Assembly: GCA_035582835.1 (NCBI GenBank)
Contig: JAYKAV010002464.1
Location: forward strand, 892,825-956,824
Length of the DNA: 64,000 nucleotides
From: Phoebastria nigripes
Taxonomy: Eukaryota > Chordata > Aves > Procellariiformes > Diomedeidae
Direction: 5' to 3'
This document shows, one piece after another, positions 1 to 11,700 of this stretch. Both the position numbers and the translations under genes were made by a program. Every line of letters begins with the position of its first letter. The stretch's first letter is position 1. The notes beneath the pieces are model-generated. The model was given only the letters and a program-made list of their open reading frames with translations, was not told the DNA's origin and searched no databases.

Positions 1-1134
1 GTGAGATATGTACACCTCATATCCCCCATAAACCTGTTTTTTTCATGTCTGCGGTGAGGTATATCTTTTCTGGTACGTGTTACTAGAAAAGAGGGTGGAA
101 TATAGCCCCAACAAGAACTAATAAAATCCCGGAAGAATGAAAAGCACAAGTCCACAGGAGTAGATCTCTTACCTTTGAAATATGTAATGTTTCATAATCC
201 ATTAAAGTTTTTCTCTTCATGCTTTTTTATATGCCAAACAAAATTTTTTTTTTATATTTTCAGACATATCACAAATGGCTAATCATGTATTCAGTTTTGC
301 ATAGTTCATCCCTCTTGGTTTTTGTGTCCTGGCTTTAACCTCTTTTCCTGCACTTGTTTCCTCAGCTTTTAACACGTAACAGGCATTGGCTGACCTATAT
401 GGTAAACAGATTATAGTCTAAATCATAATAAAATCTACATGTTTAGTAAATACCTCTATAAAGCTTTCAAGAAATCTCAATCTTTCGCAGAAATAAAATT
501 AATTGGCTTTTCACCGTTGATACTGTTTGCTGTTTGTTTGCCTTAGTGCCAGTTTGAAAAACGAAATTCTGACATGCAATGTATTTCTAGTAATATGAAG
601 CTTAAGACTGTACTGGCATGGTTATAATAATGACAGCTATATTACATCATAGGGATATGTTCTGAATTCATACATTACTTTTAATGAAGTCTCACAGTTC
701 TGATTTTTTATGTCTAAAGTTTTTTCTATTTGGGTTCACTTTTCTGACATTTGTGCCCTTTCTGGAGGTAGTAAGAATTCTGATCAGTCAGAGGAGGGAT
801 TTCTGTATGCACACTTAACTTTTAGTGAATAATACTATTAAACACCTGCACCCTCTTTATCTATTGAGGTACTACAACATCAGAAATTCCAGTGGGAATT
901 GAAGGGATCTCTGAATTTTTGCTGATACTTTATGCATTCAACAGAGTATTATTTTAATAGGATACAAAATTTCATTAAGGCTCTGGTGGCAGATACATAT
1001 CTGTGATTGGAGACTGAGAATCCTGTGATGAGGGTCTAAACTACAGACTGTCCAGCACATACCCTCTGCTGACCTGCAAGAGATTGCAAAGCCCTTCTCA
1101 GTCGAAACGGAACTAGTACTACAGTGACCATAGC

Positions 1135-1148
1135 GCTCCCTCTTGTGG
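1135..1148 (-). promoter_or_regulatory. CTCF-like motif in intergenic region
   Basis: GCTCCCTCTTGTGG matches the reverse CTCF core GCGCCCYCTRSTGG at 12 of 14 positions. It sits in a locally GC-richer patch (about 1030-1210) between RAB36 and the expected BCR side. Confidence 0.3.
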
Positions 1149-2525
1149 GAAAGAGCAGCCGGTCGGCTTAGTCTTAAAAGCTCTTGAGCTGTCAGTTCTG
1201 AACGGTTTCTTCAGCATGATCCCACAGGAGAGAATCAGAGGTTTTGTAAGAAGAAAAAAAAAACATGGTAGCACATAAGCAGAGCCTTTTTAAAGAGAAA
1301 TACAACATGATTTCTGATTAATCTGTGGCTGAAACTAAGAAACCATATTGCTGTAGCACAAAGCAGCACTCTGCGGTAGAGTTTGACAAGGCCAGTAAGT
1401 CTCAAGAAGTCCCATCCAGTCTAAATCATTCTATGAACCCTGAAAAATGGGAACTCCCCTTCTTAGAATTCAGAGAATGGCAATTTCTCACCGTGAGAAC
1501 AACCTTCTGGCCAAAAATACAAGAAACTGATCAATCATCTCCACTACCAAATGCAGACTCTCCTACAACTTCAACTTGCCAAACAGTTCATTTTAACTCG
1601 CATGCTCAGAGGATGCGATACAGAGAGGATTTTACAGCATTCATTCACCGGTGTGTTATATTGTATTCCCTAGAATGACCTCTAACTATTGATGAAAACC
1701 TGACAAGACACAGAGGGGGACAGATTTATTCATGAAGAATGGACTCTGGTCGTACCACAACGAGATGAGCGTGAGCTGGGAACCAACAGGATTCAGAAAG
1801 ATCTGAATCACATGACCTATAAGAATATAAATAATAATATCCTAAGTGTCAAATAATCACTCAAAAGGCAGAAACAACATCATTAAAAATGAAAAGGAAA
1901 GGCTTTTATAGTAAGAAATGAACTGTGCCTGTCAGGTAACTGTTTCTTAAATGGCTTTTGATCCATTACCAGTTGTTTTGCTCAAAGAGATATGCATACT
2001 TATTTAAACAGGAACTGATTAACACATTAGTTTCTACTTATTAAGACAAGAAACAGCATAACATTAGTACTTCTGTTGGGAAGTTGATTATTACAATGGT
2101 TCTTTAACTTTGCTTTAGACTGCCTCTGAATTTCACTTCTCCAGTTTCTCAGCTGCAAATTCCACAAGGAAGCTGGCACTGCAACTGTTGCCATGATCGC
2201 CGTGAGGACTTCAACTGGTATAAAAATCGTGTTTTAGTCTACCTATGTTTAGAGTTAATACAGTTGTTCCAACACTGTTTTCCACAATATTAAGGCTTCT
2301 TCAAAGCCAATTAAGTTGCTGATAGAATGGATTAACATGCACAGATAAAACATAGACCACATAGAAACATTTAGGAACTTGCAAATTTATGTTTATTTTT
2401 CCACCAAAGTTAGTTTCCTTTGTGCTTTCCTAAGCAATTCATCATTTGCAACATGATCCAAGATTGACTTTAGATAATCAACTATTAATACCTAGTTCTT
2501 TGCAGGGGAAGCCTCAGTGGGGCTA

Positions 2526-2601
2526 AAAAACACCCCCCAAAACCAACCAACCAACCAAAAAAAACCAAACGAAGAAACCCCACCAACCAAAAAAACCCCA
2601 G
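2526..2601. repeat. A/C-rich low-complexity tract with CCAA units
   Basis: Mostly A and C, including four CCAA repeats in CCAACCAACCAACC and several C or A runs. No coding signal. Confidence 0.85.
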
Positions 2602-5242
2602 TCTCAAAGCACCCATCATAGAATAGATGGAGTCAGACCATTGTCAAGTGATACTTAATGACTGACAGAGTATTGCATTTGTATGTGAAGTTTTTGGAGG
2701 TCCAGAAGATACAAACCAGTAATGACATCAAGCAACGTACTGAATCACTAGAAAAAACTGTCCCAACTGCAACATGACTGCATTGTTGAAGAGATTGCAT
2801 CTCTGTGATTTTGTACAATAATTGAGCTCAGCAATGAAAGAAACACTTAGGAGATATACTTTTTTGGGGGAAAAAAAACTGGAATCCTGATCTTTTCTTA
2901 GATTTGTTACTGAGTCATTTTGCAGCTGTAAACACTAACATGTCTGCACTGAAGCCTAGCACCTAGCCTAGACAACATGATTTGCTGCAGTAGAGTGAAC
3001 CATCTTTTCTACTCTCATTCAAACTCAGTAAACATGAAGACCATGGCTATGCTGCCCGCTCAGTGCAGCACGTGGTACAAGTGGAGTGTATATTCGTCAA
3101 CCTTGTGAAACAGATTTGGGAGATGAACAAATACATAGAACATCATAAGGTCAAAATATTACACATTTGGATAAACAACTCCTTACATACCCACACATAT
3201 TCATTTTCTCCACCAAATGCTACATTTGTGTCTTTGCCAACAGAATCAGCAGAATTGCCAAAGTGAAGATTGTCCGATAAAAAAAGACACAGAGTTCCTA
3301 GATCTCTGTTCATCATATTCTATGAAGCCGCTCTAACTTACGTCATAAGAAAATAAAAGTAATAAAAAGGATGTTTAAGTCATCTTTTTGCCACTTTTTT
3401 CTATTTCTTATCAAACAATTTTTGGGGAAAAAATGGCAGAGAATCTAGAATATTTTCAGTTTGATGCATAGATTTATTAACAAATGTCTTTATTTTCTCA
3501 GCAGCTCAAATCTGAAAGGTCCTGTTATAATCAGTTTTCCAGATACTGTTGTTTCTGTAATGATTGAATGAATATCTTAAGACTCTAACTTGTAACTGTC
3601 CATAGGTTTTCTTCTTTCTCTCCATTTAAAATAGTTGCAGTATGAAATTTAGAGCATTACAGAAGATGTTCCACTTTTTTTTTTATGCCAGCATAGCATG
3701 TAATGCTGGATTCGAATCTTAGCAGTATGGAATTATAAGCTGCTGATAGATTTCTAGAGAAGCAGTCTTTCTGTTGTCCCACTTTGATTCCTTTGTTAAT
3801 TCTTTCATTTGAGTGCTTATAGTAATTTTGAAGGACCATAAATTTGTATGGTTTAGTGCAAGCAAAAGATTTACAGCATCTCATTTATCTTCCAAGAAAT
3901 ATCACTAACTAGGTACTCAGAACTGAATATTAAAATTCAGTGAGATACACTCATTTTATTTCCCTGTAATTTTTCCAGTATTTCCCTTTCACTTCTTTTG
4001 TACTTTTGCAGTCATACTAATACAATTTCACAAATACTGACCAAATATCTGTTATAGTCATTTTTGGCAACATCATTTGTCATTCAAATTTCTGGCAATG
4101 ATGTCCTTTGTCAGCAGGAATGACTTTTAAAACAGGAATATCTTTTGGCATCAGTCATTGCTGCCCAAAGAGAGAAGAGCATTGTAAAGCTGCTTTACTT
4201 CGATGAAATTCAGTGGTACCCAGAGCTAATCTCTCCCCATTAAACAATGATTGTAATTTCTAAAGAACTAATTGCACAAGGTTATGTCAAAGGGTATTTG
4301 AAATGGCAAAAATGGGGCAATGGTTTTTTGATCCAGCCAGCACACCAAGTCACAGCAACACATCCAGAGAGGAGGTTCTACCATAAGCATTCAGTAATGA
4401 CATCTTCATATAGCAAGTACCTTAGGGCTTAACAAGCATGTGTTTACTTTGGAGAACTCCATCTTTTCCCATCCCTCTAAACCCACATACACTTGCAAGT
4501 CTTTTCACAAAATGGTAAAACCATTTCTCTACTATTACTGCTTCTATTAAGCAGTGGAGCAAATTGCTCCCAGCATCTAGTGATCAAATTATCTTGTCCA
4601 GTAAAAGCAGATAGAGTGACTAAGTATCAAATCTAACCTTACCAGCTCAGAGTTCCTACCACTGACAGGGATGAACAAGTTCATGACTGAGACTGCATAT
4701 GGCTCCAGAATCATGTTACATTACTACAAACAAAAAAACCCAGTTAGAATAAAATGAAAATGTCATTACTCTTAGCAACAAAGTATAACTGCAGTGTAGA
4801 CAATATTCATGAAGATCAATCCAGAGGAGGATTCTGCATCCTCTTTGGAAGATGGAATACATGAAATCTAATTTTTCTATGCCATGTGACCATTCTCTCT
4901 TATTCAAGAGAGTGGAAAAGAATAGCATTCTTATCTGGTAACATTTTCAAAATATTAGACAGCTGGGATAAAACAACGAAGTTCCTACCTGGACTTCTAT
5001 TAGGCTTGGAAATATTTAAATACTGGGCTCTGATTCTCAAGTGGAAAATGAAAAATAATACAGATTTTTCCTGGATGGAGAAACCACAATGAAAACTATG
5101 CAGCCTGCATTTGTGTACTTCCATACCTGTTATTTAAAAAGATTTCTTTTGGAACAGTTTAAAAATATCTGGAATACCTAAAAGCAAGTCAGAGTTATTT
5201 TATACTATGATCTTAAAAGGCAAAAACATATGGATAGCACCC

Positions 5243-5645
5243 TTTATTCTGAACTGCCATTTGTTTTCTGCTCCCATGAGAACGCGACTTCACTATCTAA
5301 GACTTCTAGAGAATTATCAAAGAACAACACACTAAAATTACGTAACTTTTGACTACAAGTGTTTCTGGCAGACAGGTGAGCACATGGGACTTGCAATTTC
5401 TTCTTGCATTAAGACAAGGATGTTAAGTTTCCACTACACAGAGAAAGGTTTATGTAGCAATTGTACCATCCTGCACAAGTGAGCCTGCAGCAGCAAGGGA
5501 ACTCTCAGAAAGAAAGTTTGGATAAGTTTTTCCTCCCTCATTTCCAAAAATAAAACTTTCTATTTCTGGTTTGAGAGCTTTCATTGTTGCAGGTGCTCTA
5601 TGCTGGACTACAGAGAAGCATGGCGCTTGCAGAAACAGTTGACAG
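5243..5645 (-). other. RAB36: Probable RAB36 3' UTR with poly(A) signal
   Basis: The first AATAAA on the minus strand after the RAB36 stop is at 5248-5243, about 400 nt downstream. That would set a short 3' UTR with cleavage near 5225. No transcript evidence is available, and a longer form cannot be excluded. Confidence 0.45.
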
Positions 5646-5710
5646 TTAGCAGCAACTCAGGCTGACTTGAGTGTTGCCTTCTGGGATTTCCATCATGTTC
5701 TTTTCCAGTT
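5646..5710 (-). CDS. RAB36: RAB36 coding exon 10 (Cys-Cys C-terminus, stop)
   Basis: This exon encodes residues 247-266, [20 protein letters not shown], then TAA at 5648-5646. The terminal CC is a Rab geranylgeranyl transferase acceptor. The acceptor is TTTCTACAG. The tail before CC is poorly conserved in Rabs, so its divergence from mammals is expected. Confidence 0.94.
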
Positions 5711-8700
5711 CTGTAGAAACAAAAAAGTTATAAAATCAATTCACAAGAAATTATACCATCCAAAACTAAGGGTAACAAAAGCTGAATGGAGCCCCAGTCA
5801 CTCCTATATGCTAGAACTCAGGTAGACACTGACATGAATATGCTTGCAGGTGTTTGAAACGGGCTTTAATGCTTGAAAAACCTCCCCAATCCTTCAGACT
5901 GTAAACAAGGAAAATACACACAAAAAGCAAAACTTAACATACTGATGAGGTTTCCTGCCCCAATTTGGGCCATGTGCCCAGCAGTTTTCTCCAGCTCCTT
6001 TATCATGGACTGTTCAAAGGCCAAGGCAGCAACTCTGGAAAAGAACTCTTTGACATTTTCCCCTAGGAAACAGGACAGAAATTATGTGTTTTTACAACTG
6101 CAAATCAATACATGATCAAGCATAACAAGCACATCTGTGAACAGATCACTGCTCAATACTGGGACAGAACAGGCCTCCCCAACAATCTGTCCTCCATTCT
6201 GATCACTGCAGAGAGAATTTCTCATTTTCTTACTCTGGAATACTGTACCCTGTACTGTACCTTTATTTTTAGTCAGCAACAGAGAGAATTCAGTTTGTGG
6301 TATAATCTTTTTTCATTCCTAATGTTGAGTAGCAGTGGACATGTGTATTTATGTAACTACCTATGAATTAAACATGCTTAGACATTGCACAGCAGCTCAA
6401 GTACTCCTTTCTGTAAACATGACAGTGGAAGTACACATACAAATGCTCAAATAAAATCAACCATTAATAAACCTGAAGTTTCCAATAGCAACAAAATGCA
6501 AGAACAACAAAAAAACTTGCATGGGAGTAGGGGGATAAGGAACTTCAACTTCCTCCCACCTTAACATAAGCCTTTGTGGTTAAGCTATTTTTACATCCTT
6601 TACAGTAACTTACCTGTTTTGGCTGAAACCGACCAGTATTCTGCCTGCATCTCATTGGCAAAGCGGATAGCATCTAGCTCTGTCCTTTCACACACAGCAT
6701 CTGACTGAGTAAATAACATGGAATAACTTTAACATAAGAAGTGTATATCTGGGCTGGTAGTAACACAGAGGAACTGCTAGCACCTATACTGTGGTGCTTC
6801 CAGTTTTCACAGTGGCCTTTCTGGCCTTGCCTTAGAACTTGTGCAATCAGACATGATTGCAAGAATATTCAAGTACTTAGTACTGCTTTTAAAAAGGAAG
6901 TCTCCATTCACCTCCCACAGCATTGAAACAAAACAACAGTTAACAAGTGTCATCATTGTATCTAACTATATAGTGTGGTAAGGACCTATAAAGACAACAG
7001 CCCAGTTACTGGTCTTTAAATTCTTGTTACCCCATCATTCTCAGCAGAAGAGTTGCAGGACCAACTAATCACAATGGTTCTTTGGGTTTAATCTCTCGTC
7101 TCTGTCTCAGATCCTTTTTTCTACTCCATCTATTTTTACTATGTTGTAACACAATGGCCTTCTCCCCTTTTTATTTTTGCTCTTTTTTTTCCTCTTTTTA
7201 AGACTAAAATTACTTGCCCACTTTCTTGCACTTAATTTTCAGGTCTTTTTCCCCTCTCATTTGTTCTCTGTGATCAACCGTTTCAGTATGTTTCTGTTTG
7301 CTTTCAATTTCCAGCCCATTTGTGATGGATGACACAAGCCATCTTTGTACAGTTTTCTGTGCATTGTCTTACAATGGGGAACCCCCACACAATTGAGAAA
7401 AATTCTAAAAATTTGGTAAGGTTGATGTGACATGAAGATGAGAAGTAGAGTGAATCCAGCTGGGAAGATACTGGCTTCATACCGAAGTAATACCTAGAAC
7501 CCACAATCCTTTGCTTTACTCTTGTTTCCCTTTCAGTTGAAAGCGCTATCATTCTAAAAACAAAAACTAACTTACAGTAAGGAATTCTAGCTTAGACAAG
7601 ACTTCAGCTCTGCATCCTCAGAGGTCTAGCACATTTAGCTTTTACTGCAACTCAGAAAAAGCAACATAAGCAACACAAAGTACCAGAAAAACTGACAGAC
7701 ATGCAGTTTTCAGGGAAGGGTAAGAAACAAACTGCGTAAGTAATACTGTGGCAGCTGGGGGTGGGAAATAAAAAAAAATAAACTAAACAGCAGAAGCAGC
7801 AAGTTTGTTTTGAAATCTTTAAGAATTAACTATTGATAGCTAAAGAAAGACAAACACAAGACTCAGAATGGTATAGGGTGAGTGCATTATATCCTGTTCT
7901 TCTGAAAATGACGTCACATTCAATTAAGTAAGAATTCTTCCCTGTTCCTGAATAATGAACACACTGTCCCTAAAAAAAAACCCAACAAAACCTTCAAGAT
8001 CATTAGGTACTCCATTCTTTTGTGCACCCAACTTTTCTCTGCCTTTTCAGTTGTTTGTATGTGCTTGAAAAATGTCATGCAAGGAATGGAAATAGGGATA
8101 CTTCACTAACTACCCATTTTTTCAGAAAGCATCTTCTTGAATTGGTTCCAAGCGTGCTGTTCTATTTACCTGTGATCTTTCTTTCTGTTTAGGTTTTTCC
8201 CTCAAGGTCTTTATCTCAACAACATTGTGTACAACTTGTAAGGGAAATCACTTGAGGAACTAGGGGAAATCTGATTTCCTTATCTGCATTCAATTTACTT
8301 ACCACCAAATCTTTTTTTGTTCCAACTAGAAAGATGAAGCTGGAATCTGGCTCATTCTCCCTCAATGCATCTTCTAGCCACTGTCTGAAATACAAAAGAG
8401 AAATGAGAGAATCAGAGGGACTGAGGAATATAGGAGAAAGTGACAGATAACAGGGTCACAAGAAAAGTGAGAGGATGAACTTATGTGAGAGTATCAAAAG
8501 CCTTTTTTTCTAGACAGAAAGAGACCAGGAGCTATTCCAACTCCTTTGAATACATGCCTTCCACTAAGGAAAAGTTCAAACATGTCCACTGTAGAGTGCA
8601 AATTCAACAATGATTTTAGCACCCAGAGAGGGTATTTATCAGTATAAGAGAGGGGGCAAAGTTTTGATCGAGATAAGGAATAAGAAAACAAGAAGCAGAG

Positions 8701-11700
8701 GAAAAGATATGAACAACATAGCAGATTAGATACAAACGGGAATAAAGAAGAGTGAAATAATCTATTCAGCATTATAAAACAGCTCCCTATGAAGGCTGCA
8801 TGATTCTTGTCTCATAGGCTTTTATATTTTTGTTACCCTGGCAATCAAGTTCCTCTTGAGTCATTCAACACAAGTCAAGGAGGGAAGGAAGTGTGTGCGT
8901 GTGTGGGAAATCAGGTTCACAGGCTTCAATTATTTTCAGCCAAGCAGAGACACTAATATATATATTATTTTACAAAGTCCTATGTAAATGAGCTAAGTAC
9001 CACAGCAGTAGTCTAAGGAAATAGTCTAATACATATTCAAATAAGACAGAGTACAGGTTGTAAAGAAACATGTACCTGCATTACAGTCACAACAGTATGT
9101 TAGAAATATATACGCTCTGAGCTGGTGACAACAATGTGGATCATAGATCCATGTAGGGTTTTGCAGCCTGCCCTAAAAGCAGAACAAGTTTACTCGTAAG
9201 AGTTAGTGTGCTGTTGTAACCAAACCATTACAAGTATCTGAACCAGTAAGTTTAGTTATATCTGCATGTACTTTGAGTTTTTAATTTTCCCTCCTCTTTT
9301 TGACAGCCTATCTCCCAACAGAATCACTACAAAAACTAGAGAAAGAAAATAATTTCGGGCTAGCAGTGCACCTAGAAAATGAGAGGCTCTTGAGACTTTA
9401 TGCATGAGATGCATCTCATCAATTTCATCATTTACATCAGATGCCAGCCTGTTATTCTGTTTATAGCAAATGGAGAAAAAAAAGGTTGCTTTTGGGGTGC
9501 ACTTCATCTCTTCCTGCATGTCTAGTTTTGGAAGGATCAAGCTCTTACTGAAGTGCCTTTTTCTCTCCGCTGACTATAAAGGAAGTCAAGGGTAAGTAGT
9601 TCAAATATACGCTCTGCATTTTCTTCAGAAAAATCCCACCCTATGTAATCCAAATGAGTGACTGTCATTCTTCATTTCTTAGCTCAATAGAAAACACACT
9701 CACGATCCACCAAGTTCTCAGCAACTACAGGCTACCCAAGGCAATTAAACCTGCTGTAAAAGCTTTAAAGGATGAGCCAAAATACAGAAACTTACTTGGT
9801 GTGATCCAAAGTCTGGATATCAGCCAGATCAAACACTGTTATTATAACTGCAATAAAAGACAAGAACAGAAAAAAAGTAATTAAGTTAGAAAGTGTATCA
9901 GAAGTCTCTCCAACTCATCTTGTTAAACAGAGAGAATGTTTACATATAAAGTGCAAGAGCAGATTTAACACAGAGGAGATGGAAGACTATCCATTTGCTC
10001 ACTCCTCTTCCTTCTCTAGCACCCAGTAAGACTGAAGTCCTCAGTCTTCAACCTTATTTAGTCTTTACCTGTAGTCTGCAGTCTATAGTGCTATTAGTTC
10101 TTTTATTTTGGGACCACTTTAATTCCTGCAGAAATTGTCTCTTACCAAAAGGAATGCCAGAAGTATCCACTTCTAACTTCAGCAATAATCTTACCCAAAC
10201 CCAAATTCTTTTCCCCCTAGACACAAGTGCAAATTTTTATCACTGCATATCAGAACATTCAGAGATTGCAGGTGTGACAACTTATCAATTCATGAGCTTT
10301 TTAGACCCTTCTTCTCTCCAGTAACGGACAATCCATTCCACCATACTGTGTCCACAGGTACCTTTCCAAGGAGCACATATGCATATATGTTTCCATATAA
10401 AGCACAACCTCCTGTCACAGCCAGGATCAAATTAATACTGTTCTCACCCTCTGCTCCTCGGTAGTAAGCAGATGCAATGCACTTGAACTTCTCCTGACCT
10501 GCTGTGTCCCATCTGTGCAATGAGGGGAAAAAAGAAATTTCAGGTTAATGAAACCCAGTGTAACCTGAGTAAACATGCTAATGAAGCAGCAGACTGGTAC
10601 AAGTTGGAGAAGAATGTGACACCAGAGAAGCGTTACCATCTGGAACATGTTATTCATTAACTACTGATAGAAATACAGTAAAGCTCTATTATTTAATGAA
10701 GACATTTGAACTCTGTTTTGGTTTGGTTTGGTTTTTTTTTTTAAATACTGGTCATTTTGGAGACACAAGTCAAATATTAATATTCTGCATGGTAATACCC
10801 TTAGAACATTTTTTCCTCATCTGTGTCATTTGCATGTATTTCTAGGGCAATCTAATTTTGAAAATTTTCTGTGCTAATACTAGCTAAATCATATATTAGC
10901 TCATATTAGAATCTTGCAACTGCTAGATATGATATCTGTCCATACACTACAAATTAGAGACCTACAACTCAGTCCACCAGGTACTAATAACACCATTAAA
11001 GAAAACCAAGAAAGTGCTTCTTATTAATGAACATGATATGCAGTCCTCTCAGCTACTGCGAGCACTACAGAGATTTGGGTTTTTGTTATAGCCTAGTACT
11101 GCCAGTCACGGATACTTGCAAATTTATCTTGTATGGAAATCTCTCAGCAAGAGGGGGCACTAGTGCTTATCATATGGAAATGTTCTACCCAGCCACTGAA
11201 GATTCTGCAAATAATGCAACCTGATGTTTAGTAGCTCATGAACCTTATTGCTTCAGCTGGCAAAACACTGATATATCAGTCTACATTTTTAGAGGGACTC
11301 AAGTTCCAAAAGGATAGTGCCTGGCAGAATTTTCAAAAACGCAATGGCACTGAAATCAGTGGGAAATGGATTTCTAAGTATTTTTCAATAAATCCCACTA
11401 GCCATCTATTTACATCAATGATATCTCAGAAAAAATGTGTTCCTAAGTGAAAAGGTTTTTAAGATTCATGCACTAAAATACTTCATGCAAAGCATCTTAT
11501 TTCTGCTCTAGGTCATCCTACAGCATAGATGATTCAATAATGCCCTCTACAGAGCAATATGGCTAGCTGCTGGAAATACCAAAGGACATCCTTCAGCAGA
11601 AGCAAAGCAGGTGAGAGAAGGCCAGGATTCCCAATAGTCTGATAAACAAAGCTGAAAATCAAAGATTTTAGGTTCACATTCTAATAAAAACACTCAAGTC

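Larger units (their letters stand above)
1..5242. other. Intergenic region beyond RAB36 3' end
   Basis: No recognisable exon was found on either strand. Reading frames here are short, lack family features and are not flanked by splice sites that join. BCR is expected to start further left by mammalian synteny, but nothing of it is visible. The A/C-rich tract at 2.5 kb and the GC-richer patch near 1.1 kb are the only distinct features. Confidence 0.7.

Noticed and set aside
1325..1678. 117-codon open frame on the plus strand
   Set aside because: It begins at GTG rather than ATG, has no recognisable domain and no splice sites or promoter that would use it.
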